Assembly (NCBI GenBank): GCA_020161015.1
Contig: JAIUOT010000033.1
Location: 1 to 64,000 of the forward strand
Length of the DNA stretch: 64,000 nucleotides
Source of the DNA: Actinomycetota bacterium
Lineage (GTDB): Bacteria > Actinomycetota > Actinomycetes > Propionibacteriales > Propionibacteriaceae
Direction of reading: 5' to 3'
Part shown: in pieces, positions 1 through 9,995 of the stretch
How the letters are laid out: every line of letters starts with the position of its first letter
How positions within the stretch are numbered: the stretch's first letter is position 1
Program-made: the position numbers and the translations under genes
The notes under the pieces: generated by a model
What the model was told of the DNA's origin: nothing
The model's input: the letters and a program-made list of their open reading frames with translations, nothing else
The model's database searches: none

Positions 1-150
1 CCGTACAGCAAGTCCCCGCGTGGTGACCGGCCGTACGACAAGGACTCCCGCGGCGACAAGCCGTACAGCAAGTCCCCGCGTGGTGACCGCCCCTACGACA
101 AGGACACCCGGGGCGACAAGCCCTACGGTGGCCCGTCGCGCGGGCCCCGG
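1..150 (+). repeat. 60-bp tandem repeat coding a charged linker
   Basis: Bases 1-60 and 61-120 are near-identical 60-bp units, and a third diverged copy begins at 121. Each unit encodes two ten-residue half-units, PYSKSPRGDR and PYDKDSRGDK. The length is a multiple of three, so copy-number change would alter linker length and not the frame. More copies may lie upstream of the window. Confidence 0.85.
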
Positions 151-1080
151 TCGGCCGGCGGACGCCCCGACGCCGCCGGGTCGCGCTACGGCCGTGACGA
201 CCGGCGGCCGGGCGGTCCCGACGCGGGACGCGGACGTCGCGACGACCGCGTGCGCGAGGCTCCGCGCCCGGGCCTGGCCCCGAAGGCCAACGAGCCGGAG
301 ACCCCGAAGGGGCTCGACCTGCGGCAGTTGCCGCGCGGCGTCCGCGCCGAGCTGCGGGGGCTGACGGCCGAGCTGGCTGAGATCGTCGGCGCCCACCTGC
401 TCATGGCGGGCCGGCTGATCGACACCGATCCCGAGCTCGCCTACGCCCACGCCGAGGCAGCGCGCCGCCGGGCCGCACGGTTGCCGATCACCCGGGAGGC
501 AGCGGCCGAGACGGCCTACGCCGCGGGCGACTTCGCGACCGCCCTGACCGAGTTCCGCGCCCTGCGCCGGATGAGCGGCGGCAACGAGTACCTGCCGGCC
601 ATGGCCGACTGCGAGCGGGCGCTCGGCCGGTACCAGGCCGCGCTGAAGCTCGTCCGCGAAGGCCTGGCTGCCGAGCCCGACGCTGCCCAGCAGATCGAGC
701 TGCGGCTCGTCGAGGCCGGGGTCCGCACCGACACCGGGCAGGCCGCCGAGGCCCTGAGGCTGCTCAGGAACGAGATCGAGGTGATCGGCGCCCGTGGCAC
801 CAAGGTGGCCCGTGCGCGGCTCCGCTACGCCTACGCCGACCTGCTGGAGCGCATGGGCGACGACGAGCAGGCCGAGCGGTGGTTCGACGCGGTCGTCCGG
901 CTCGACGTCGACGGCTCCACCGACGCGGTCGACCGCGTGGCGGCGATCCGCGGCATCGTGATCGACTTCGACGAGTCCGAGGACGAGTTCGACGAGGAGG
1001 GCGAGTTCGCCTCCGGTGAGGCGGAGCAGCCCGCCGATGCCGAGCCCGCGCCGCAGGACGGCGAGGCGCCCGCGGAATGA
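1..1080 (+). CDS. TPR-containing protein, 5' end outside window
   Basis: The reading frame is open from base 1, so the true start lies upstream. The first ~40 residues are a low-complexity Arg/Asp/Lys/Tyr/Gly segment (PYSKSPRGDRPYDKD-type units), followed by a basic linker. A helical region from about base 300 to 930 looks like tetratricopeptide repeats (for example the AAETAYAAGDFATALTEF and ALGRYQAALKLVREGL helices). The C-terminus is strongly acidic (DFDESEDEFDEEGEF). TPR proteins of this kind sit beside the HAD phosphatase-tlyA-nadK cluster in other actinobacteria. The function is unknown; a protein-protein or nucleic-acid scaffold is possible because of the charged N-terminus. The stop overlaps the next start (ATGA), so the two are probably co-translated. 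Confidence 0.8.
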   Translation, partial: PYSKSPRGDRPYDKDSRGDKPYSKSPRGDRPYDKDTRGDKPYGGPSRGPRSAGGRPDAAGSRYGRDDRRPGGPDAGRGRRDDRVREAPRPGLAPKANEPETPKGLDLRQLPRGVRAELRGLTAELAEIVGAHLLMAGRLIDTDPELAYAHAEAARRRAARLPITREAAAETAYAAGDFATALTEFRALRRMSGGNEYLPAMADCERALGRYQAALKLVREGLAAEPDAAQQIELRLVEAGVRTDTGQAAEALRLLRNEIEVIGARGTKVARARLRYAYADLLERMGDDEQAERWFDAVVRLDVDGSTDAVDRVAAIRGIVIDFDESEDEFDEEGEFASGEAEQPADAEPAPQDGEAPAE

Positions 1081-2069
1081 CCGCCCTGATCGACGCCTAC
1101 GATGCCGCGTTCTTCGACCTGGACGGGGTGATCTACCTCGGGCCGACGGCCGTCGCCGGTGCCGCGGATTCGCTGGAGGAGCTCCAGCGTCGCGGCACCA
1201 CGGTCATGTTCGTCACGAACAACGCCGCCCGGGCCGCCCAGGTGGTCGTCGACCACCTCGTCGACCTCGGCTTCCGGGCCGACGACCACAACGTGCTCAC
1301 CAGCGCGCAGGTGGCGGTTGCCCAGATCGCACGCGAGCTCGCGCCCGGGTCGAGGGTGCTGGTGAACGGCAGCGAGAGCCTCGCGGACCTGGTCGCCGAG
1401 GCGGGCCTCGTGCCCGTGTCGAAGGCGTCCGACGAGCCGGTGGCCGTCGTGCAGGGCTACGACCCGGCGATGACCTGGCCGCGGCTGGACGAGGCGGCCC
1501 TCGCCATCCAGGCCGGGGCCACCTGGTACGCCACCAACAACGACGCCTCCCGTCCCACCGAGCGGGGCCTGGTGCCCGGCGCCGGCGGGGCGATCGCCGT
1601 CATCGCCGGCACGGTTGGCGGGCAGCCACGGATCTTCGGGAAGCCGTTCCGTCCCATGCTCGAGGAGGCGATGCGCCGCACCGGTGCCTCCCGTCCCGTG
1701 TTCGTCGGCGACCGGCTCGACACCGACATCGTCGGCGCGGCCAATGCCGGGATCGACTCCCTGATGGTCTTCACCGGCGCGCACGGCAAGGCCGACCTCG
1801 TGGGGGCCGGGGAGGGCGAGCGCCCCACCCACATCGGGGCCGACGTGCGCGCGCTGCTGGAGCCCCCGCGCACCGTGGATATCGACGGCGGACGCGCGAC
1901 CTGCCGCGGCCAGGTGGCCGTGGTCGAGGGCGGGTCCATCCGGCTCAACACCCGGCCCGACACCTCCGAGGGCCAGTTCGACGCGCTCTGGGCCATCGCC
2001 CGCCTCGCCTGGGCCGACCCGGCCCTGGACTGCGCGGACGCCCTGGCCGGACTGGAACTCGTCCGCTGA
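1077..2069 (+). CDS. HAD-IIA family sugar/phosphoglycolate-type phosphatase
   Basis: The 330-residue protein shows all four HAD motifs: FFDLDGVIYLG near the N-terminus with the nucleophile and acid Asp pair, FVTNN (motif II), the motif III lysine in FGKPFRPM, and VGDRLDTDI (motif IV). The order and the NagD-like cap place it in subfamily IIA (NagD, p-nitrophenyl phosphatase, phosphoglycolate phosphatase relatives). The substrate cannot be read from sequence. About 60 residues follow the HAD core and are of unknown role. The start ATG overlaps the stop of the TPR gene, implying an operon. Confidence 0.9.
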   Translation: MTALIDAYDAAFFDLDGVIYLGPTAVAGAADSLEELQRRGTTVMFVTNNAARAAQVVVDHLVDLGFRADDHNVLTSAQVAVAQIARELAPGSRVLVNGSESLADLVAEAGLVPVSKASDEPVAVVQGYDPAMTWPRLDEAALAIQAGATWYATNNDASRPTERGLVPGAGGAIAVIAGTVGGQPRIFGKPFRPMLEEAMRRTGASRPVFVGDRLDTDIVGAANAGIDSLMVFTGAHGKADLVGAGEGERPTHIGADVRALLEPPRTVDIDGGRATCRGQVAVVEGGSIRLNTRPDTSEGQFDALWAIARLAWADPALDCADALAGLELVR

Positions 2070-2085
2070 CCCGCCGGGTGCCCGG

Positions 2086-2091
2086 TATCCT
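2086..2091 (+). promoter_or_regulatory. -10 element of bioYMN
   Basis: TATCCT lies 29 bases before the bioY ATG. This would give a short leader carrying the GAGAGGAG ribosome binding site at 2105-2112. No biotin operator or riboswitch-like structure was recognised. Confidence 0.5.
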
Positions 2092-2119
2092 TCCCGGGCC
2101 GAACCGAGAGGAGCCCGCC

Positions 2120-2707
2120 ATGCCCGCTTCCGCCAAGACGACCCCCGCCACCGACCTCGCACTGATCGCCGTGTTCGCCGCTCTGATCGCTGCGTTCTCG
2201 CTGACCCCCGCCATTCCGGTAGCCGGCGGGGTGCCGATCACGCTGCAGACGCTCGCCGTCGTGCTGGCCGGGCTGGTGCTCGGCCCCGTCCGTGGCTTCC
2301 TCGCCGCGCTCCTCTACGTGCTGGTGGGGATGGCCGGGTTGCCCGTGTTCGCCGGGGGTACCGGCGGACTCGGTGTGCTGATCAAGCCGTCGATCGGCTA
2401 CCTCATCGCCTTCCCCCTCGGCGCGCTGGTCGCGGGTGCCCTGGCCCGGCTGTTCGTCGGCTGGAAGGGTCCCCGGCAGTACCTCGGCTTCTTCCTCGCC
2501 GGCCTGGCCGCGTCCCTCGTGATTCACGCGCTGGGCATCGTGGGCCTCGTGGCGGTCGCCAAGCTGACGCCGGTGGCCGCGTTCGTGGCCGACCTCGCAT
2601 TCTGGCCCGGCGACCTGGTCAAGATGTTCGCCGCCGCTGCGGTCGCCGTCGCCGTCCACCGTGCCTTCCCCGCGCTGCTGGCCACCCGGCGGCCGGTCAC
2701 GGCCTGA
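2120..2707 (+). CDS. bioY: Biotin ECF transporter substrate-binding subunit BioY
   Basis: The 195-residue protein is an S component of an energy-coupling factor transporter and captures biotin in the membrane. About six hydrophobic segments are visible. Family-typical features include the PITLQTLAVVLAG region and LYVLVGMAGLPVFAGG. The ATG at 2120 is chosen because a GAGAGGAG site lies eight bases upstream and the protein then starts just before the first membrane segment. It is followed after three bases by the ATPase and then by the coupling subunit, giving a complete bioYMN unit, so biotin uptake is well supported. Confidence 0.93.
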   Translation: MPASAKTTPATDLALIAVFAALIAAFSLTPAIPVAGGVPITLQTLAVVLAGLVLGPVRGFLAALLYVLVGMAGLPVFAGGTGGLGVLIKPSIGYLIAFPLGALVAGALARLFVGWKGPRQYLGFFLAGLAASLVIHALGIVGLVAVAKLTPVAAFVADLAFWPGDLVKMFAAAAVAVAVHRAFPALLATRRPVTA

Positions 2708-2710
2708 GCG

Positions 2711-3412
2711 TTGATCCAGCTCCTCGGCGCCGGCGTCACCGTCAGCCTGCCCGCCTCCGGCCCCGGCCGGACGCGCGTGCTGCTGCACCCGACGACCCTG
2801 GAGCTCTCCGAGCGACGCATCGCGGTCATCGGCGCGAACGGTTCGGGCAAGTCCACGCTGCTGCGGCTGCTCAACGGGCTCACGCTGCCGAGCACCGGGC
2901 AGGTGCGCGTGCACGACCTCGACACCGCACGCCAGGGACGCGACGTGCGCCGCCTGGTGGGCTTCGTGTTCACCGATCCGCTGGCCCAGCTCGTGCTGGC
3001 CACTCCCGCCGACGACGTCGAGCTGTCGCTGCGACCCCTCGTCCGTGACCGTGCCGAACGCCGGGCCGCCGCACTCCGGCTGCTCGCCGACCGCGGGCTG
3101 TCCCACGTCGCGGAGCAGAGCGTGTACGACCTCTCCGGGGGCGAGCGGCAGCTCGTCGCCCTGACGTCCGTGCTGGCCGCTGGCCCGCGCATCGTGGTGG
3201 CGGACGAGCCGACCACCCTCCTCGACCTGCGCAACCGCGATCTCGTGCGGGCAGCGCTCGCCGGGCTCGACCAGCAGGTGGTGCTGGCGACCCACGACCT
3301 CGACCTGGCGGCCGAGGCCGACCGCGTCCTCGTCATCGACGCCGGACGGGTGGTCGCCGACGGCGACCCGGCCGAGGCGATCGCCGCCTACGTGCGACTG
3401 GTGCGCGCATGA
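2711..3412 (+). CDS. bioM: Biotin ECF transporter ATPase BioM
   Basis: The 233-residue ABC ATPase contains Walker A (GANGSGKSTLLRLL), the signature LSGGERQ, Walker B (IVVADEPTT) and the H-loop (LATHD). It energises BioY and BioN. The start is TTG at 2711, three bases after the bioY stop, and no better in-frame start is available nearby. Placement between bioY and bioN distinguishes it from general EcfA ATPases. The stop overlaps the bioN start by ATGA. Confidence 0.9.
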   Translation: MIQLLGAGVTVSLPASGPGRTRVLLHPTTLELSERRIAVIGANGSGKSTLLRLLNGLTLPSTGQVRVHDLDTARQGRDVRRLVGFVFTDPLAQLVLATPADDVELSLRPLVRDRAERRAAALRLLADRGLSHVAEQSVYDLSGGERQLVALTSVLAAGPRIVVADEPTTLLDLRNRDLVRAALAGLDQQVVLATHDLDLAAEADRVLVIDAGRVVADGDPAEAIAAYVRLVRA

Positions 3413-4014
3413 ACCTGTTCCGCCTCTACGCGCCCGGCGACTCCTGGCTCCACCGGCTCGGGGTGGGCTGGAAGTACCTGGTGCTCCTGGCCCTCACCGT
3501 GCCGGCGCTCGCGGTCTCCGCGCCGGTACCGAGCCTCACCGCCCTCGGCGTCTCGCTGGCCCTGCTCGCGTCCACCCGGGTCGGCGTGCGCACCGCGTGG
3601 GCGCTGCCGCTGGGGTTCTGGATCCTCGTCGCCGTGCTCGGCGGCTACCAGGTGCTGGTGGGCAGGCCCGACCTCGGCGTCGTGGTGACCGCCAACCTCG
3701 CCACGGCTGTCTACGCCAGCAGGCTGCTCACCCTGACCACGCCGGGCCCGGTCCTGCTGGACGCGTTGGTGGCCGCGCTGCGGCCGTTCCGGCTGCTGGG
3801 CGTCGACGCCGAACGGGTGGGGCTGGCCATCGCGATCATGCTCCGCTCGGTGCCCCTGTTGCTGGACACGTTCGGCCAGGTCCGCCAGGCCGCCCGCGCC
3901 CGGGGACGCGAGCGGAACCTGTTCGCCCTGGTCACGCCCGTGGTCGTGCGGGCCGTCGGCCAGGCCCAGGCGACCGGGGCAGCGCTCGCCGCCCGGGGGC
4001 TGGGCGAGTCGTAG
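3409..4014 (+). CDS. bioN: Biotin ECF transporter coupling subunit BioN (EcfT family)
   Basis: This 201-residue integral membrane protein has several hydrophobic segments and the two cytoplasmic ARG-type coupling motifs of EcfT proteins, here within AARARGRERN and ALAARGLGES. These helices contact the ATPases. It is translationally coupled to bioM. Its TAG stop (4012-4014) also forms the first three bases of a -10 hexamer for the next gene. Confidence 0.9.
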   Translation: MNLFRLYAPGDSWLHRLGVGWKYLVLLALTVPALAVSAPVPSLTALGVSLALLASTRVGVRTAWALPLGFWILVAVLGGYQVLVGRPDLGVVVTANLATAVYASRLLTLTTPGPVLLDALVAALRPFRLLGVDAERVGLAIAIMLRSVPLLLDTFGQVRQAARARGRERNLFALVTPVVVRAVGQAQATGAALAARGLGES

Positions 4015-4017
4015 GAT
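4012..4017 (+). promoter_or_regulatory. Leaderless -10 element overlapping the bioN stop codon
   Basis: TAGGAT is seven bases before the GTG at 4025. The first three bases are the bioN stop. This spacing is the leaderless arrangement seen repeatedly in the window and decides the start of the small gene. Confidence 0.5.
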
Positions 4018-4024
4018 GTCGGCC

Positions 4025-4192
4025 GTGACCGAGCCCCAGACCCCCGCTGCCGAGCCGCCCGTCACCGGCGTGGCGGAGATCGACGAAGCCCTGGCCGCCG
4101 TCCGGCTGGACGGGCCCGTCTCCGAGCACCACCAGCAGCTCTCGGCAGCGGTCGAGGTGCTGCAGCAGGCCCTGCGCTCCCCCCGGCAGTGA
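4025..4192 (+). CDS. Small conserved-context hypothetical protein
   Basis: The protein is 55 residues long if GTG 4025 is used, or 58 from ATG 4016. The GTG is preferred because TAGGAT lies exactly seven bases upstream, while the ATG would lie inside that hexamer. The N-terminus is Pro/Ala rich and the second half looks like one amphipathic helix (IDEALAAVRLDG, then HHQQLSAAVEVLQQAL). No function is recognised. It overlaps tlyA by GTGA, so it may couple or modulate tlyA translation. Confidence 0.7.
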   Translation: MTEPQTPAAEPPVTGVAEIDEALAAVRLDGPVSEHHQQLSAAVEVLQQALRSPRQ

Positions 4193-4935
4193 GGCTCGAC
4201 CGCGCCCTGGTGGACGCCGGCCTTGCCCGGTCGCGAGGCCAGGCGAGCGAGGCGGTCCGGGCCGGACGTGTCACCGTCAACGGCGTCACCGCGACCCGTC
4301 CCGCACAGGAGGTGACCGCCCGGGACCGGGTGGAGGTCGCCGGCGCCGACCACTACGTCTCCCGCGCCGCCCACAAGCTCGCCGGTGCGCTGGCCGCCTC
4401 CGGCGTGGTCGTCGGTGACCGCGTGCTGGACGCCGGCGCGTCGACCGGCGGGTTCACCCAGGTCCTCCTCGAGGCCGGCGCCCGCACCGTGTACGCCGTG
4501 GACGTGGGCCACGACCAGCTGGTGCCGAACCTGCGCGCGGACCCCCGCGTGGTGGTCCGGGAGCGGCTCAACCTGCGCGACCTCACCCTCGACCACCTGG
4601 ACGGTCGCCCGGTCGACCTCGTCGTCGGCGACGTCTCGTTCATCTCGCTGCGGCTGCTGCTGGAGCCGCTGTTCGGCGTGCTCGGAGAGCGCGGCGAGGC
4701 GCTGCTGCTGGTGAAGCCCCAGTTCGAGGTCGGTCGTGCCGGCCTGGACGACCGTGGCGTGGTCCGCAGCCCGGAACTGCGGGAGCGGGCGGTGTCGGAC
4801 GTCGTGGCCGAGGCCGCGCGGCTCGGGCGCCGGCTGGCCTGGCGCGGGGAGAGCGGACTGCCGGGGGAGGCGGGGAACGTCGAGTACTTCGTCCATCTCG
4901 TCGGCGCCCGGCCGGATGGGGGTGGCGCGGGTTAG
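4189..4935 (+). CDS. tlyA: TlyA family rRNA (cytidine-2'-O)-methyltransferase
   Basis: The protein has 248 residues. The first ~60 form an S4 RNA-binding domain (RLDRALVDAGLARSRGQASE, VTVNG). The rest is an FtsJ/RrmJ-like Rossmann methyltransferase with the SAM loop LDAGASTGGFTQVLL and the VVGDVSFISLR segment. In mycobacteria TlyA 2'-O-methylates 16S and 23S rRNA and determines capreomycin sensitivity, so the same role is expected here. GTG 4189 overlaps the upstream stop. The TAG stop is shared with the nadK -10 element. Confidence 0.93.
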   Translation: MRLDRALVDAGLARSRGQASEAVRAGRVTVNGVTATRPAQEVTARDRVEVAGADHYVSRAAHKLAGALAASGVVVGDRVLDAGASTGGFTQVLLEAGARTVYAVDVGHDQLVPNLRADPRVVVRERLNLRDLTLDHLDGRPVDLVVGDVSFISLRLLLEPLFGVLGERGEALLLVKPQFEVGRAGLDDRGVVRSPELRERAVSDVVAEAARLGRRLAWRGESGLPGEAGNVEYFVHLVGARPDGGGAG

Positions 4936-4938
4936 GGT
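4933..4938 (+). promoter_or_regulatory. Leaderless -10 element of nadK overlapping the tlyA stop
   Basis: TAGGGT starts with the tlyA TAG stop and ends six bases before the nadK GTG at 4945. Confidence 0.6.
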
Positions 4939-4944
4939 GGGCGC

Positions 4945-5877
4945 GTGAACTCCCAGAGCCGGCGGGTCGCCGTCACCCTCCACCCCCTGCGTCCCGCCGC
5001 GCTGGAGGCCGCGGCAGAGTTCATCACCGGGATCAACGCCCGCGGCATCACCTGCCTGGCCGCCTCCGACGACTTCGCCGCCCTGTCGGCGCGGGTGCCC
5101 GGCGCCGACGTGCGCGAGCTCAACGGCGACGACGGGCGCGACTGCGAGCTGGTGGTCGTCTTCGGCGGCGACGGCAACATCCTCCGCGCCGCCGAGTGGG
5201 CGCTGCCCCGGCAGGTGCCGGTGCTCGGGGTGAACCTCGGCCATGTCGGCTTCCTCGCCGAGCTCGAGTCCTCCCAGGTCGGTGCGCTGATCGAGCATGT
5301 GGCGCGGGGCGACTACGAGGTCGAGGAGCGCATGACGATCGACACCGTCGTGCGCGACGAACCAGGCGGTGCCGAGGTGTGGCGGTCGTTCGCGATCAAC
5401 GAGGTGTCGGTCGAGAAGATGGCCAGGGAGCGGATGATCGAGGTGCTCGTCCGACTGGACGGGCGCCCGCTGTCGCGCTGGGCGACCGACGGCGTGCTGG
5501 TCGCCACCCCCACCGGCTCGACGGCCTACGCCTTCTCTGCCCGCGGCCCGGTGATCTGGCCCGACCTGTCGGCGCTGCTGCTGGTGCCCCTCAGCGCGCA
5601 CGCGCTGTTCGCGAGCCCGCTCGTGCTCGGCCCCCGTACGGTCGTCACCATCGAGATGCTCCCCGGGGGCAGCCCCGGGGGGATCGTGTGGTGCGACGGG
5701 CGCCGTACGACCGACGTGGCCGGCGGCATGGAGATCGAGGCCACCGTGGGACGCGATCGCCTGCGGCTGGCCCGCACGTCCGAGCAGCCGTTCGTGAACC
5801 GCCTGGTGCGCAAGTTCGGCCTTCCGGTCGACGGCTGGCGCGGTGCCGCCGAGCGGGACGCGGCCCATGCTCGTTGA
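4945..5877 (+). CDS. nadK: NAD kinase
   Basis: The 310-residue enzyme phosphorylates NAD to NADP. The diagnostic GGDGN motif lies in VVVFGGDGNILRAAEW, followed by GVNLGHVGFLAEL and the second conserved block ATPTGSTAYAFSARGP. Its length matches actinobacterial NadK/PpnK. The GTG start follows a leaderless -10 element. The 3' end overlaps the recN start by 11 bases, and the tlyA-nadK-recN order is standard in actinobacteria. Confidence 0.95.
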   Translation: MNSQSRRVAVTLHPLRPAALEAAAEFITGINARGITCLAASDDFAALSARVPGADVRELNGDDGRDCELVVVFGGDGNILRAAEWALPRQVPVLGVNLGHVGFLAELESSQVGALIEHVARGDYEVEERMTIDTVVRDEPGGAEVWRSFAINEVSVEKMARERMIEVLVRLDGRPLSRWATDGVLVATPTGSTAYAFSARGPVIWPDLSALLLVPLSAHALFASPLVLGPRTVVTIEMLPGGSPGGIVWCDGRRTTDVAGGMEIEATVGRDRLRLARTSEQPFVNRLVRKFGLPVDGWRGAAERDAAHAR

Positions 5878-7543
5878 GCTGAGGATCGCCGACCTCGGCG
5901 TGATCGGCGACGCGACCATCGAACCGGGCCCGGGCTTCACCGCCGTGACCGGGGAGACCGGTGCGGGCAAGACCATGATCGTCACCGGGCTCGCGCTGCT
6001 GGCCGGCGCGAAGGCCGACCCGCGCCTGGTGCGCAACGGCGCCGGCCGCGCCCTCGTCGAGGGCCGCTGGCGGGTCGGGCCGGGGCAGGACGGGCCGCTG
6101 GCCGACCTGGGGGCCGAACTGGAGGACGGCGAGGTGCTGGTGAGCCGCCAGCTGGGCGCCACCCGGTCGCGGATGGCGGTCGGCGGCGCACAGGTGCCCC
6201 TGGCGACGGGCGCGGCGCTGGTCGGGGAGTGGGTGACCGTGCACGGGCAGTCCGAACAGCTGCGGCTGGGCACGCCCGAGCGGCAGCGCGAGGTGCTCGA
6301 CCGCTACGCCGCCGAGGCGCTGGCCGCCGAGCTCGAGCCGTACCGCGCCGACTTCGCGGCCCGGCGGGCAGCCGCCGCGGAGCTGGCCGAACTGACCACG
6401 CGCTCCCAGGAGCGGGCGCGTGAGCTCGACCTCCTCCGGTTCGGGCTGGACGAGATCGCGCGCGCCGACCCCCAGCCGGGGGAGGACCGTGCGCTGGCGG
6501 CGGAGGCCGTCCGGCTGCAGGCGGTGGACGACCTTCGCCAGGCCGCCCACGCCGCGCTCGTGGCGCTGGCGGGTGAGGAGGACGCCTTCGACGCCACCGA
6601 CGCGCTGAGCCTCGCCGGCGCGGCCCGCAAGGCGCTCGCTCCGGCCGTGGAGAAGGACGCGGAACTCGCACCGATCGCCGAGGAACTGGCCGGGGCGGTG
6701 GCCGGGCTCGCGGACGTGGCGTCGTCGCTCGCGTCCTACGCCGCCGGGCTGGACGCCGACCCGCTGCGGCTGGAGTGGATCGCCGGCCGTCGCGCCGAAC
6801 TCGCGCACCTGACGCGCAAGTACGGGGACACCGTCGACGAGGTGCTCGCCTGGGCGCGGGACGCGGCCGTCCGCGTGACCCAGCTGGACGCCGGCGACGC
6901 GCGGGTCGGTGAGCTGCGGGCCACCGTGGCTGCCCTCGACGCGCGGCTGGCCGCGGGTGCGGCCAGGATCACCGCGCTCCGGGAGACCGCCGCCGCCGAG
7001 CTGGCCCGGCTCGTCTCGGCGGAGCTCACCGCCCTCGCGATGCCGAGGGCACGTCTGTCCTTCGCGATCAGCCCGGCCGAACTCGGCCCGCACGGCGCCG
7101 ACCAGGTGAACCTGCTGTTCTCCGCCAATCCGGGCAGCGCGCCCGGCCCGCTCGGCAAGGTGGCCTCCGGGGGAGAACTCAGCCGGGTCAGGCTCGCGCT
7201 GGAGGTCGTCCTCGCCACCGAGGCGACCGGCCAGACCTTCGTCTTCGACGAGGTGGACGCAGGAGTCGGCGGCGCGGTCGCCCTCGAGATCGGACGGCGC
7301 CTCGCGCGGCTTGCCGAACGCTGCCAGGTGGTGGTGGTCACCCACCTCGCCCAGGTCGCCGCCTTCGCCGACCGGCACTACGTCGTGGCCAAGTCCGACG
7401 ACGGCTCGGTGACCACGAGCGGGGTCCGGCTGGTCGAGGAGGAGGACCGGGTGGAGGTGCTCGCGCGCATGATGGGCGGACTCGACTCCAGCGACTCCAG
7501 CCTCGCCCACGCCCGCGAGCTGCTCGCGTCGGCGTCGGCGTGA
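5867..7543 (+). CDS. recN: DNA repair protein RecN
   Basis: The 558-residue SMC-like ATPase acts in double-strand break repair. The N-terminal Walker A is in TGETGAGKTMIV. Long helical arms rich in Ala/Glu fill the middle, and the C-terminal half carries the ABC signature (ASGGELSRVRLALEV) and Walker B (FVFDEVDAGVGG). ATG 5867 inside the nadK end gives the family N-terminus MLVELRIADLGVI; upstream in-frame codons would add an unrelated extension. Confidence 0.95.
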   Translation: MLVELRIADLGVIGDATIEPGPGFTAVTGETGAGKTMIVTGLALLAGAKADPRLVRNGAGRALVEGRWRVGPGQDGPLADLGAELEDGEVLVSRQLGATRSRMAVGGAQVPLATGAALVGEWVTVHGQSEQLRLGTPERQREVLDRYAAEALAAELEPYRADFAARRAAAAELAELTTRSQERARELDLLRFGLDEIARADPQPGEDRALAAEAVRLQAVDDLRQAAHAALVALAGEEDAFDATDALSLAGAARKALAPAVEKDAELAPIAEELAGAVAGLADVASSLASYAAGLDADPLRLEWIAGRRAELAHLTRKYGDTVDEVLAWARDAAVRVTQLDAGDARVGELRATVAALDARLAAGAARITALRETAAAELARLVSAELTALAMPRARLSFAISPAELGPHGADQVNLLFSANPGSAPGPLGKVASGGELSRVRLALEVVLATEATGQTFVFDEVDAGVGGAVALEIGRRLARLAERCQVVVVTHLAQVAAFADRHYVVAKSDDGSVTTSGVRLVEEEDRVEVLARMMGGLDSSDSSLAHARELLASASA

Positions 7544-9298
<1,755 letters not shown>

Positions 9299-9302
9299 GA
9301 CG

Positions 9303-9995
9303 GTGGCCCGCCAGCTGGCCCGCGACGAGGTGACCGACGTCCCGATGGCGTGGCCGCTGGCCGGGCACCGGGTCCTCGGCCAGGGCGCGGTGTCGGACTT
9401 CGTGAACGACACGGTCGTGACCCCGGACGGAGGCCGGATGGAGCGGCAGTACCTGCTGCACCCCGGCGCGGTCGGCGTGGTCGCGTGGGACGCCGCCGAC
9501 CGGATCGCCGTCGTGCGCCAGTACCGGCACCCCGTCGGGTTCCAGCTCGTCGAGCCCCCGGCCGGCCTGCTCGACGCCGACGGCGAGAGCTGGGTGGCGG
9601 CTGCGGAGCGGGAGCTCGCGGAGGAGGTCGGGCTGCGCGCCGGCCGCTGGCAGGTGCTGATCGACCTGTTCACCACCCCCGGCGCCAACCAGGAGTCGCT
9701 GCGCGTGTACCTGGCCCGCGACCTGTCCGAGGCCCCCGCGCCGGAGGGATTCGTCGCCCACCACGAGGAGGCCGACATGGAGGTCTGCTGGGCGGCTCGG
9801 GCCGACCTGGTGGACGCCGTGCTCGCCGGCCGCCTGCAGAACCCGACCATGGTGTCCGGCGTGCTCGCCCTGGAGGTGGCCCGACTGTCCGGGCGGCTGG
9901 ACGACCTGCGTCCCGCCCACGCCGACTGGCCCGCCCGCGCGGCCCGGGAGGCCCACAACGCGACGGTGGCCGGGCTCGATGGCCACGCCGGTTGA
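9303..9995 (+). CDS. Nudix hydrolase, ADP-ribose pyrophosphatase type
   Basis: The 230-residue protein contains a Nudix box with the core RELAEEVGL after [10 protein letters not shown]. The extra residue before the first Glu is common in actinobacterial ADP-ribose pyrophosphatases. The [16 protein letters not shown] segment is typical of ADPRases, which split ADP-ribose into AMP and ribose 5-phosphate. The gene lies between pyrG (four-base gap) and xerD (overlap), the usual actinobacterial order. Confidence 0.9.
   Translation: MARQLARDEVTDVPMAWPLAGHRVLGQGAVSDFVNDTVVTPDGGRMERQYLLHPGAVGVVAWDAADRIAVVRQYRHPVGFQLVEPPAGLLDADGESWVAAAERELAEEVGLRAGRWQVLIDLFTTPGANQESLRVYLARDLSEAPAPEGFVAHHEEADMEVCWAARADLVDAVLAGRLQNPTMVSGVLALEVARLSGRLDDLRPAHADWPARAAREAHNATVAGLDGHAG

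Noticed and set aside
3388-6273. 961-codon minus-strand open frame opposite bioN-tlyA-nadK
   Set aside because: It lies fully antisense to genes with unambiguous motifs and shows no domain of its own.
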